Below the pieces are notes generated by a model. It had not been told where the DNA came from and did not search any database. It saw only the letters and a program-made list of their open reading frames with translations. Below are positions 1-6,598 of a stretch of 10,022 bases of DNA, one piece after another. The translations under genes were made by a program, and so were the position numbers. Positions within the stretch are counted from its first letter, which is position 1, and every line of letters begins with the position of its first letter. The DNA is from Candidatus Scatosoma pullistercoris (GTDB taxonomy: Bacteria > Bacillota > Clostridia > Christensenellales > Borkfalkiaceae), in NCBI GenBank assembly GCA_018714725.1, contig DVMZ01000080.1, positions 1 through 10,022 on the forward strand. The letters are read 5' to 3'.

Positions 1-1081
1 CGTAAACCTGCAAAGAATCGTCGATTGGCTTGATGGGACGGGAGACGAGCTTGGATTTTCCCGCCGCGAGAATGGCGCGTTTGTATTCCATCGCCGCCGC
101 GCTGTCGTTGGCTTCCAGCGCGCTGGAACCGTCCTTGTTGTAAAGGCCCCGTCCCACTTTCGCGCCCTCGATCTTAGGATTGATGAACTTATCGAACGCC
201 CACTGCGCAAAATCCAGCCATACGAGCAGAAGATATGCAAAGGCAAACACCGCCACGAACAAAATCCCGAGCAGCAGGAACAACGGCATCATGTCGCTGA
301 GCAGGAAAATCGCAAACGGAAGCAAGGCGAGCGCCGCAAAGAAAATCGACTGCGGCAGCATGCCGATGCTCATGAGAAAAGAATTTTTGATGAGCGTCCA
401 GAACCCTTGCTTGTAATTTACGCCGAGCGCGATCATCCAGAGCGACATCAGCGCCGCCAGCACCATCATGATCACGCTGAACGCCTCTGAAATCTTGAAC
501 CAGATACGCTGTCCTTTGCTCACCGACTGCACCGCCAGCGTCAATTCCGCCGTATTGATGAGAAACTTGCCGAGAAGCATGACTACGCAGAAGAAAATCG
601 CCGCCTGCAAAGCATTCCAGAAATTGAGTTTCACCCCTCGCCAGAAATCGTTGGCGACAAAAATGCCTTCCGTCCAGACCATGTTCCGGATGACATACAT
701 GCCGCCGGCAAGACCGATCGCGGCGATAAACGACGCGAGAATAAACGCGCCGTACATATAGAGATCGGACTGAAGGGTCAGAGACTGAGAAAGCCCTTCC
801 AGATTGGGCTGTGCGGGATATCCTACACCGAGATTGGCGCCGAAGGGAAACAGCACGCCGTTGGTCTGGCCGAGAAGCGTAAAAATCACAATGATGGCAA
901 TCGCCGGAATAAAAAACAGAAGAATGAGAAAATTCACCTTGAAAATTTTTCCGAAATTGCCCTTGAAGATGTCCCAGAAGAGCTGCCAGCGGTTGGTGGG
1001 CAAAGTGCTTCTCGCGTATTCCTCGCTGCGCTCCTTGCCTTCGAGCATACGGGCTATCAGCCCTTTCTTTTCCTGTGCCAT
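1..1081 (-). CDS. Polytopic membrane protein, DUF624/YesL-like (C-terminus cut by window edge)
   Basis: The frame stays open from an ATG at 1081 to the left edge, giving 360 residues with no stop, so the gene is partial. It starts MAQEKKGLIARM. A GGAG ribosome site lies 8 bases upstream and a sigma-A promoter about 70 bases upstream. About 45 basic, soluble residues come first, then six likely membrane segments near residues 50-70, 108-131, 157-176, 201-221, 239-260 and 266-288. A charged cytoplasmic-looking tail of at least 70 residues follows. The NRWQLFWDIFKGNFGKIFKVN entry, and the loop after helix 2 (YVIRNMVWTEG, then NDFWRGVKLNFW), resemble DUF624/YesL proteins, often found near sugar-transport genes. 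That link is from memory of the family pattern, and no function can be assigned. The tail is longer than in typical DUF624 proteins. It is divergently transcribed from the dap operon and probably unrelated to it. Confidence 0.8.
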   Translation of the reverse strand, partial: MAQEKKGLIARMLEGKERSEEYARSTLPTNRWQLFWDIFKGNFGKIFKVNFLILLFFIPAIAIIVIFTLLGQTNGVLFPFGANLGVGYPAQPNLEGLSQSLTLQSDLYMYGAFILASFIAAIGLAGGMYVIRNMVWTEGIFVANDFWRGVKLNFWNALQAAIFFCVVMLLGKFLINTAELTLAVQSVSKGQRIWFKISEAFSVIMMVLAALMSLWMIALGVNYKQGFWTLIKNSFLMSIGMLPQSIFFAALALLPFAIFLLSDMMPLFLLLGILFVAVFAFAYLLLVWLDFAQWAFDKFINPKIEGAKVGRGLYNKDGSSALEANDSAAAMEYKRAILAAGKSKLVSRPIKPIDDSLQVY

Positions 1082-1101
1082 GTATCAAACTCCGATGTCG
1101 C

Positions 1102-1132
1102 GTCGGAAAACCGCTCCGGCAGATTTTCCGAC
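1102..1132 (-). other. Hairpin in the 5' UTR of the membrane protein gene
   Basis: GTCGGAAAA (1102-1110) and TTTTCCGAC (1124-1132) form a perfect 9-bp stem around a 13-base loop. The hairpin lies between the promoter and the ribosome site of the minus-strand gene. It has no U-tract on the 3' side in that direction, so it is not an intrinsic terminator. A regulatory or mRNA-stabilising role is possible but unproven. Confidence 0.5.
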
Positions 1133-1151
1133 AAAAAATTCATATGGATTT

Positions 1152-1180
1152 ATTGTACTACAATTTTATGATTATTTCAA
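1152..1180 (-). promoter_or_regulatory. Sigma-A promoter for the membrane protein gene
   Basis: On the minus strand, TTGAAA (1180-1175) and TACAAT (1157-1152) are separated by exactly 17 bases. Transcription should start near 1145, leaving a 5' UTR of about 65 bases before the ATG at 1081. The surrounding DNA is AT-rich, unlike the GC-rich coding regions. Confidence 0.8.
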
Positions 1181-1229
1181 GGGAAAACGGGGAAATTTTC
1201 AAATAAAATTTTCCGGAAGTAAAAAATCT

Positions 1230-1258
1230 TTGACTTTTCGGCAAATGTGTGGTACAAT
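1230..1258 (+). promoter_or_regulatory. Sigma-A promoter of the asd-dapA-dapB operon
   Basis: TTGACT (1230-1235) and TACAAT (1253-1258) are separated by exactly 17 bases. A TG one base before the -10 box (TGGTACAAT) makes an extended -10. Transcription should start around 1264-1266, which places the whole lysine riboswitch at the very 5' end of the transcript. Confidence 0.88.
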
Positions 1259-1261
1259 GAA

Positions 1262-1445
1262 ACCCGTTAAATAGAGGAGCGGGCGAACAGGAGTACCCGC
1301 CGCGGGAACGGACCTGGGAAAACCGATTCCACTTCGCGGCGGAGCAGGAAAGGGTGTCCCCGCCGAAGCGCGCATTCCCCGCGCTGGGCATACGGGAGAA
1401 TACCCGCATGACTGTCACTGTCCGTGAAGCGCTATTTATCCATCC
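1262..1445 (+). promoter_or_regulatory. Lysine riboswitch (L-box) controlling asd-dapA-dapB
   Basis: Conserved L-box blocks appear in the right order: AGAGGAGC (1273-1280), AGTA (1292-1295), GGAAAGGG (1347-1354), CGCCGAAGCG (1361-1370), GCTGGG (1383-1388), TGTCACTGTC (1413-1422) and GAAGCGCTAT (1426-1435). The closing P1 helix is TAAATAG (1268-1274) with CTATTTA (1432-1438). Inner helices include CCGCG/CGCGG (1300-1304 with 1335-1339), GCGCG/CGCGC (1368-1372 with 1380-1384) and CGGG/CCCG (1393-1396 with 1403-1406). A terminator follows within 40 bases. In this class, lysine binding stabilises the aptamer and favours termination. The downstream genes are lysine/DAP pathway genes, which fits. 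The ends are approximate. Confidence 0.93.
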
Positions 1446-1480
1446 GTTTCCCGTCGGGAATGTGCGGAAAGTATCGGCGC

Positions 1481-1503
1481 AAGGCGGCTCTGCCGTCTTT
1501 TTT
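1481..1503 (+). terminator. Intrinsic terminator of the lysine riboswitch expression platform
   Basis: AAGGCGGC (1481-1488), loop TCT, and GCCGTCTT (1492-1499) form an 8-bp stem with one G-U pair, running into a six-T tract (1498-1503). It lies directly downstream of the L-box aptamer and 170 bases before asd, so it is the expected lysine-dependent off switch. A small hairpin, TTCCC/GGGAA (1448-1460), lies between aptamer and terminator. I did not resolve the antiterminator pairing. Confidence 0.85.
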
Positions 1504-1672
1504 CATGTCCGTCCGGCCTCGGTTTCAGCCCGGTTCCGCGTGCGTTTCCGAGCCCGGCTTTCCGGCCGCACGCGCTGGCCCGCGCCGCGGGAAAAAAGCG
1601 CCCGTTGCCCCCCTCTCATCCCGGGCATGGCCGCGGGCATCAGCTCTTGATTGCAAAAAGGAGACTTGTCTT
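1504..1672 (+). other. GC-rich structured leader between riboswitch terminator and asd
   Basis: No gene is supported here. The stretch holds a strong hairpin, CGCGTGCG (1537-1544) with CGCACGCG (1567-1574), which has a smaller CCGG/CCGG stem inside it. A short CCCGC/GCGGG stem-loop follows immediately. It ends in the asd ribosome site GGAG (1660-1663). The asd reading frame stays open upstream to an ATG at 1505, but that ATG has no ribosome site and the translation is low-complexity Pro/Arg/Ala. Confidence 0.55.
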
Positions 1673-2752
1673 ATGAAAACTTACAACGTGGCCGTCATCG
1701 GCGCGACCGGTATGGTGGGACAGCGCTTTCTGCTGCTCCTTTGCTCGCACCCCTGGTTCCGGGTGACCGCGCTTGCCGCTTCCGCCCGCTCGGCGGGAAA
1801 AACCTACCGGGAAGCGGTGGCGGGAAAATGGGCGTTCGATTGCCAAATTCCCGCGGGATATGCCGATATGACCTTATACGACGCCGAACGGGATGCGGAA
1901 AAAATCGCCGGAAAAGTCGATTTTGTCTTCTGCGCCGTCAATCTGGATAAGGAACAGACCAAACGTCTTGAAGAAAAGTATGCCAGGCTGGAAGTGCCGG
2001 TCGTTTCCAACAACTCCGCGCACCGTTTCACCCCCGATGTCCCGATGATCATTCCGGAAATCAACGCGGATCACCTCGCGGTCATTCCCGCGCAGAAAAA
2101 GCGCCTGGGAACAAAGCGCGGCTTTATCGCGGTGAAATCCAACTGCTCGCTTCAATCCTACGTTCCCCTGCTGCACCCTCTTAAAAAGTTCGGGCTGCTC
2201 CGGGCGGCCGTCTGCACCTATCAGGCGATCTCGGGCGCGGGAAAGACCTTTGACACCATGCCGGAAATACTCGACAACGTAATTCCCTATATCGGCGGCG
2301 AAGAGGAAAAGAGCGAAAAAGAGCCGTTGAAAATCTGGGGCAGCGTCGAAAACGGAGAAATCCGCCTTGCAGACGCGCCCGTCATCACCGCGCAATGCTT
2401 CCGCGTGCCTGTTTCGGACGGGCATATGGCGGCGGTGTTCGCCTCTTTCCGCGACGCGCCTTCCGAACGGGAAATTCTCGACGCGTGGGTGTCTTTCCGC
2501 GGCGAGCCGCAACTTCTCGTGCTCCCCTCTGCCCCCGCGCAGTTTATCCGCTATTTCGACCAGCCCGACCGGCCGCAGACGCGCCTCGACCGCACGGAAG
2601 GAAACGGCATGAGTATCTGTGCCGGCCGACTCAGGAGAGACGGACTGTTCGATTATAAATTCGTGGGGCTTTCCCACAATACCCTGCGCGGCGCGGCGGG
2701 CGGTGCGGTGCTCCTTGCCGAACTGCTGGCCGCCAAGGGATTTTTCGACTGA
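1673..2752 (+). CDS. asd: Aspartate-semialdehyde dehydrogenase, archaeal/fungal-type long form
   Basis: The enzyme reduces aspartyl-4-phosphate to aspartate-4-semialdehyde with NADPH, the branch-point step for lysine, DAP, threonine and methionine. The product is 359 residues, fitting the long form of the family rather than the shorter classical bacterial one. Visible motifs are the N-terminal nucleotide-binding GATGMVGQRF (10-19), SNNSAHR (112-118), the active-site cysteine Cys158 in SNCSLQ, SGAGKT, the stretch DNVIPYIGGEEEKSEKEPLK, and VPVSDGHMA. The start at 1673 is chosen because AAGGAGA sits 9 bases upstream. The open frame before it overlaps the riboswitch region and looks non-coding. 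It is the first gene of the operon and under lysine riboswitch control. No key residue appears to be missing. Confidence 0.95.
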   Translation: MKTYNVAVIGATGMVGQRFLLLLCSHPWFRVTALAASARSAGKTYREAVAGKWAFDCQIPAGYADMTLYDAERDAEKIAGKVDFVFCAVNLDKEQTKRLEEKYARLEVPVVSNNSAHRFTPDVPMIIPEINADHLAVIPAQKKRLGTKRGFIAVKSNCSLQSYVPLLHPLKKFGLLRAAVCTYQAISGAGKTFDTMPEILDNVIPYIGGEEEKSEKEPLKIWGSVENGEIRLADAPVITAQCFRVPVSDGHMAAVFASFRDAPSEREILDAWVSFRGEPQLLVLPSAPAQFIRYFDQPDRPQTRLDRTEGNGMSICAGRLRRDGLFDYKFVGLSHNTLRGAAGGAVLLAELLAAKGFFD

Positions 2753-2974
2753 AAAATCCGGTTCCGAAAAAAAATCGGGCCACCGACAAAAAGCCGGAAA
2801 ACCGGGGAGAACGGACAACGAAAAACCGATCGGAAAGAACGCTCATAAACCGACATAGAATAATACCGGACGGCATTCTTTTCCGGTCCGCAAGCCATCC
2901 CTATAAAAACAATACCGTTAAACAACACGACCGGACGCGGATTCGTCCGGAAAAATTTTCGGGAGGAAGATTTT
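2753..2974 (+). other. asd-dapA intergenic region with two related hairpins
   Basis: This 222-base gap inside an otherwise tight operon holds two hairpins that begin with the same octamer ACCGGACG (2865-2872 and 2930-2937). The first pairs CGGAC (2867-2871) with GTCCG (2886-2890), plus two inner G-C pairs past a bulge. The second is a perfect 7-bp stem, CCGGACG (2931-2937) with CGTCCGG (2944-2950), ending 11 bases before the dapA ribosome site. Neither has a T-tract, so I do not call a terminator. I see no convincing promoter. Confidence 0.5.
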
Positions 2975-3868
2975 ATGACAGGATTTCTTAAAGGGACCGC
3001 CACCGCGATGATCACCCCGTTCCGGACGGACGGCGGCGTCGATTTCGGCTCGTTCGGAGCCATGATCGAATACCAGATCGCAGGCGGCACGGATATGCTG
3101 GTGATTCTGGGCACGACGGGCGAACCCGCCACCATGACGGAAGAAGAAAAGACCGCCGTCATGGAATTTGCCGTAAAGAAGGCGAAAGGCCGGATCAAAC
3201 TTGTGTTCGGCTGCGGGAGCAACTGCACCGCACACGCCGTGGAAACCGCCAAAAAAGCGGAGAAAATCGGCGCAGACGGACTTCTCGCCGTCACTCCCTA
3301 TTACAACAAATGCACGCAGAACGGACTCATCGCTTATTACAGAAGTATCTGCGAAGCGGTGAACCTGCCCGTCATCGCTTACTGCGTCCCCTCCCGCACG
3401 GGCGTCAACATTCTGCCCGCCACCATGGCGAAAATCGCGGAACTCCCCAACATGGCGGGATTGAAAGACGCGAGCGGAAATATGTCCCAGACGATGGAGA
3501 CCCTGCGCCTTATCCGCGGGAAATGCGACCTCTATTCGGGAGAAGACGCGCTCAATCTGCCCATTCTCGCCGTCGGCGGGAGCGGCGTGATTTCCGTGCT
3601 TTCCAACCTTGTGCCCGCAGACGTCAAAAAACTTTATAACCTCGTGCAGGAAGGCAACCGCGCGGAAGCGTTTGCACTGGCGGATAAACTTCTGCCCCTC
3701 GCGCAGGCGTGCTTTATCGAAGTCAATCCCATTCCCGCCAAAGCGGCGATGAATCTTCTGGGATTCTCCGCAGGGCTCCCCCGCGCTCCGCTGAGTGAAA
3801 TCGAGCCCGCCAATGCGGCGCGGCTGCGCGAAGCGATGATCGCATACGGGCTGGAGGTGAAAGCATGA
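2975..3868 (+). CDS. dapA: 4-hydroxy-tetrahydrodipicolinate synthase
   Basis: The enzyme condenses pyruvate with aspartate semialdehyde, the committed step to DAP and lysine, in the cytoplasm. The 297-residue product is a full-length TIM-barrel class I aldolase. Motifs are GTTGE (46-50), which binds the substrate carboxylate, VTPYYNK (106-112), the catalytic Tyr136 and Arg141 in YCVPSRTG, the Schiff-base Lys164 in GLKDASGN, and NPIPAK near the C-terminus. The usual Asn after the catalytic Tyr (YNVP) is Cys here. The start has a strong GGGAGG site 8-9 bases upstream. The stop overlaps the dapB start (ATGA), so the two are likely translationally coupled. The N-acetylneuraminate-lyase branch of the fold is excluded by the dap operon context and by the GTTGE/YCVPSRTG set. 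Confidence 0.96.
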   Translation: MTGFLKGTATAMITPFRTDGGVDFGSFGAMIEYQIAGGTDMLVILGTTGEPATMTEEEKTAVMEFAVKKAKGRIKLVFGCGSNCTAHAVETAKKAEKIGADGLLAVTPYYNKCTQNGLIAYYRSICEAVNLPVIAYCVPSRTGVNILPATMAKIAELPNMAGLKDASGNMSQTMETLRLIRGKCDLYSGEDALNLPILAVGGSGVISVLSNLVPADVKKLYNLVQEGNRAEAFALADKLLPLAQACFIEVNPIPAKAAMNLLGFSAGLPRAPLSEIEPANAARLREAMIAYGLEVKA

Positions 3869-4632
3869 CCGACATTCTCATTCTCGGCGCGGCCGGAAAA
3901 ATGGGCGGACAGGTGCTCTCCCTGCTCAGAAACGACAAAGACGCGCGCGCGGTGTGCGGCGTAGACAAATACCCCGCCGAACTGGATATACCCGTGTATA
4001 AGGATTTCTCCGAAGTGAAGGAACAGGCGGACGTCATCGTGGATTTTTCCTCAGCGGAGAATCTGAAAGAGCGGTTGGATTATGCGGCGGAGCACAAAAT
4101 GGGAATCGTGCTGGCGACGACCGGGTTTACGGAAGAAGATCTCAGGCTCATTGACGAATATTCCGAAAAAATTGCCGTTTTCCGCTCCGCCAACCTCTCC
4201 CTCGGCATCAATCTGATGCAGGCGCTGTGCAAGGCCGCCGCAAAAGTTCTGGGCGAGGCATTCGACATCGAAATCATCGAAAAGCATCATAACCGGAAAA
4301 AGGACGCTCCTTCCGGTACGGCGCTCATGCTCGCCGATTCCATCAACGAAGTTTTCGACGGCAAAAAGCGGTATGTGGAAGGCCGGAGCGGCATGGTAGG
4401 CGCCCGAGAAAAAGCGGAAATCGGAATCCACGCCGTGCGCGGAGGCACCATTGTCGGAGAACACGAAGTGATGTTTGCCGGAGAAGATGAAATTCTTACC
4501 ATTTCCCACAGCGCCGGAAGCCGCCGCGTATTTGCCGCAGGAGCGGTCCGAGCCGCCAAATTCCTCAAGGGAAAAGCACCGGGCAAATATGACATGAAAG
4601 ACCTGCTGGCCGAAGAAAACGCGGAAGACTGA
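3865..4632 (+). CDS. dapB: 4-hydroxy-tetrahydrodipicolinate reductase
   Basis: This NAD(P)H-dependent reductase makes tetrahydrodipicolinate from the DapA product, the third enzymatic step encoded by this operon. The 255-residue product is of normal length. Motifs are the Rossmann GAAGKMG (8-14), VDFS, the TTGF loop, the catalytic block EKHHNRKKDAPSGTA with His141/His142 and Lys145 matching E. coli His159/His160 and Lys163, and the C-terminal RGGTIVGEHEVMFAG. It starts inside the dapA stop (ATGA overlap), and a near-perfect anti-Shine-Dalgarno match GGAGGTGA sits at 3853-3860 within dapA. It is the last gene of the operon. The later steps of the pathway (dapL or dapDEF, lysA) are not in the window. 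Confidence 0.97.
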   Translation: MTDILILGAAGKMGGQVLSLLRNDKDARAVCGVDKYPAELDIPVYKDFSEVKEQADVIVDFSSAENLKERLDYAAEHKMGIVLATTGFTEEDLRLIDEYSEKIAVFRSANLSLGINLMQALCKAAAKVLGEAFDIEIIEKHHNRKKDAPSGTALMLADSINEVFDGKKRYVEGRSGMVGAREKAEIGIHAVRGGTIVGEHEVMFAGEDEILTISHSAGSRRVFAAGAVRAAKFLKGKAPGKYDMKDLLAEENAED

Positions 4633-4884
4633 ATTGCTTGCAAAATGATAACAAACAATGCTGTCTTTTTTCCTTTTTTCCGCCCTGTCGGTCTCTGCCC
4701 CTTCGCCTGCGGAACGCCAAGCGGAAAAGACAAAACAGAAAATGCGGTTATAAACTCCGTCCGCCGCGGGAAATTCCCGCGGCGGACGTTTTCTGTCGAA
4801 CGCTCTCTGTTCTTTTATTTTATCTGTATTCTCCGAATGAACCGGACACAAAGCTCCGGGCAACAGATTGCAAAACGCCCGGCC
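4633..4884. other. Convergent intergenic region between dapB and gltX
   Basis: This 252-base region holds a T-rich tract at 4665-4679 with no good hairpin before it, and the strong dapB terminator at 4758-4792. On the gltX side there is only a weak stem near the stop codon and an AT-rich stretch around 4805-4835. An open plus-strand frame crosses it, but it runs antisense through gltX and has no gene-like features. Confidence 0.6.
4758..4792 (+). terminator. Intrinsic terminator of the asd-dapA-dapB operon
   Basis: CGTCCGCCGCGGG (4758-4770) pairs perfectly over 13 bp with CCCGCGGCGGACG (4776-4788) around AAATT, followed by TTTT (4789-4792). It lies 125 bases past dapB. Read from the gltX side, the hairpin is followed only by GAGTTTAT, so it may work weakly in reverse as well. 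No other good terminator was seen for gltX. Confidence 0.9.
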
Positions 4885-6525
4885 TTACAAGGCGCCGATC
4901 GCCCGATCGATCCTCGAAAGCGTGCGGTCTTTCCCGAGAATCTGCATGATCGTCCAAAGATCGGGGGTATTGGAAAGCCCCGTCACCGCAATGCGGAGCA
5001 TTTCCGCGACGTCGGAAACGTTGCCGGCATACGCTTCGGGATTTGCCTTATACGCTTTCATATCGGACGCAAAACCATGCGCGTCGGCGACAGCCTTCAC
5101 CTTATTGAACCAGACGGACGAATCGTCTTCCGGATCATACGTCTTTTTGAAATCCTCCAGCACCGCCCGGACCGTATTTTTGTCAAAGCGGAAGGAATAT
5201 TCCGGCGCGAACGAAGCGTCGAAGAAATAGGACAGCAAGCCCATTGCCTGCCGTGCGCACACAAAATCTTTCCGGCGCTTTTTCCCGCCCACGCCCATGC
5301 AGAGCGCAAGCACTCTGAGAAGATAATCCCGATCGGCAAACCAGCTCTTCTGCGTTTCCGTGCCGTACTCCTTCGCCCAATCGGACAGAAAATCGTACAT
5401 TTCCGTTTCGGAAAGCCGGCTCATCACCGATTTGGAGACGTCGTAGAGTTTGAGAATGTCGAACAGCGCGCCGCTCTTGCCCATCTTCCCGATGGAGAAC
5501 TTGAATTCGTCCAGCGGTTTATCGGGGAATTTCAGCAGCCATTCCTCAAAATTGGAATTGAGCAGGGTCATCATGTACGTCCTGACCGCCAGCGGATGAT
5601 ACCCTTCCTCGCGATAGAACGTAAGCGAAGCCTCGGGGTCCTTGCGCTTGGAGAGCTTGCGGCGGGTGTCGCCGTCAATCTTCTGGATTGAGCAATTGTG
5701 TCCGTATTCGGGAAGGCGGAAGCCGAGCACTTTGAAAAGTTCGATATGAATGGGCAGAGAAGCGAGCCATTCCTCGCCGCGAATGACGAGATTGGTGCGC
5801 ATCAGGTGATCGTCCACCGCATGCGCGAAATGATAAGTGGGAATGCCGTCCGATTTGAGTATGACCACGTCCTGGTTGTTTTCCGTAACGGTGATCTCCC
5901 CTTTCACGGCGTCGTGAAAGGTATGTTTCACATTCACGTCCCCTTGCGAGCGCAGGCGGATGACATACGGTTTCCCCTTCGCCAGGTTTTCATAAATCTC
6001 TTCTTCCGTCAGATTGCGGCATCTGGCAAACTCCCCGTAATATCCGGGCAGCAGTTTGTTCTCCGTCTGATATTCGCGCGTTTTTTCCAGTTCTTCTTCC
6101 GTACAGAAGCAGGGATAGGCAAGCCCGCGCAGGATGAGATCCTTCGCGTAAGCATGATAGATTTCCGCCCGCTGGCGCTGATAGTACGGGCCGTAATTTC
6201 CCGAAAGCTCCGCACCTTCGTCGAACCCGATTCCGAAATATTTCAAAGAGGAATGAATGACCTCCACCGCCCCTTCGACTTTCCGCTTTGCGTCGGTGTC
6301 CTCGATTCTGAGATAAAACACGCCGCCGCTCTGGTGCGCGATGCGCTCGTTGGCGATCGCGACATACAGGTTGCCCAGGTGCATGAAGCCCGTAGGGCTG
6401 GGCGCAAGCCGGGTGACCTTCGCCCCTTTGGGCAGATCGCGTTCCGGATAGAGTGCTTCATACTCTTCAAGAGGTCTGATATTTTTATCGGGAATCAACG
6501 CTTCCGCAAGTTTGTTCCAATCCAT
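4885..6525 (-). CDS. gltX: Glutamate--tRNA ligase
   Basis: This class I aminoacyl-tRNA synthetase charges tRNA-Glu. The 546-residue product is longer than the typical bacterial 470-490, mainly through about 35 residues before the catalytic core and an extended C-terminal half. The HIGH-type motif is HLGN (49-52), preceded by LAPSPTGFM. The KMSKS-type motif is KLSKR (290-294), preceded by DTRR. YLRIEDTD, VIRGEEW and HFAHAVDDH are typical of GluRS. The distal part (about 350-546) should be the anticodon-binding region. This long form is one I associate with Clostridia; whether it is strictly tRNA-Glu-specific cannot be read here. The start has AGGTGA 4 bases upstream. It follows the reductase gene by 73 bases without an obvious terminator, so read-through from the upstream genes is likely. 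Confidence 0.95.
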   Translation of the reverse strand: MDWNKLAEALIPDKNIRPLEEYEALYPERDLPKGAKVTRLAPSPTGFMHLGNLYVAIANERIAHQSGGVFYLRIEDTDAKRKVEGAVEVIHSSLKYFGIGFDEGAELSGNYGPYYQRQRAEIYHAYAKDLILRGLAYPCFCTEEELEKTREYQTENKLLPGYYGEFARCRNLTEEEIYENLAKGKPYVIRLRSQGDVNVKHTFHDAVKGEITVTENNQDVVILKSDGIPTYHFAHAVDDHLMRTNLVIRGEEWLASLPIHIELFKVLGFRLPEYGHNCSIQKIDGDTRRKLSKRKDPEASLTFYREEGYHPLAVRTYMMTLLNSNFEEWLLKFPDKPLDEFKFSIGKMGKSGALFDILKLYDVSKSVMSRLSETEMYDFLSDWAKEYGTETQKSWFADRDYLLRVLALCMGVGGKKRRKDFVCARQAMGLLSYFFDASFAPEYSFRFDKNTVRAVLEDFKKTYDPEDDSSVWFNKVKAVADAHGFASDMKAYKANPEAYAGNVSDVAEMLRIAVTGLSNTPDLWTIMQILGKDRTLSRIDRAIGAL

Positions 6526-6598
6526 ACTTTCACCTACCGAATTTTAATCTTTTCCTTTCCGCCGGGCCCGGAATCTGCCAAAACCGCGCAATCGGGAA

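Noticed and set aside
189..1088. Minus-strand ORF of 299 residues over the membrane gene
   Set aside because: It is Arg/His-rich with no membrane pattern, and is out of frame with the convincing six-helix frame that starts at 1081 and runs off the left edge.
1424..1672. N-terminal extension of asd starting at 1424 or 1505
   Set aside because: It would begin in the riboswitch or right after the terminator, has no ribosome site, and translates to Pro/Arg/Ala-rich sequence. The family N-terminus (MKxYNVAVIGATG) begins at 1673 behind a good GGAG.
1874..2818. Minus-strand ORF of 314 residues over asd
   Set aside because: It is antisense to asd, which has full family motifs. Composition is His/Arg/Phe-heavy and no domain is visible.
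4633..4680. T-rich tract after dapB as a terminator
   Set aside because: There is no stable hairpin in front of the Ts. The 13-bp hairpin at 4758-4788 is a far better terminator.
6526..6598. Possible terminator between the reductase gene and gltX (TTCCG/CGGAA stem)
   Set aside because: The stem is only 5 bp and no T-tract follows on the minus strand.
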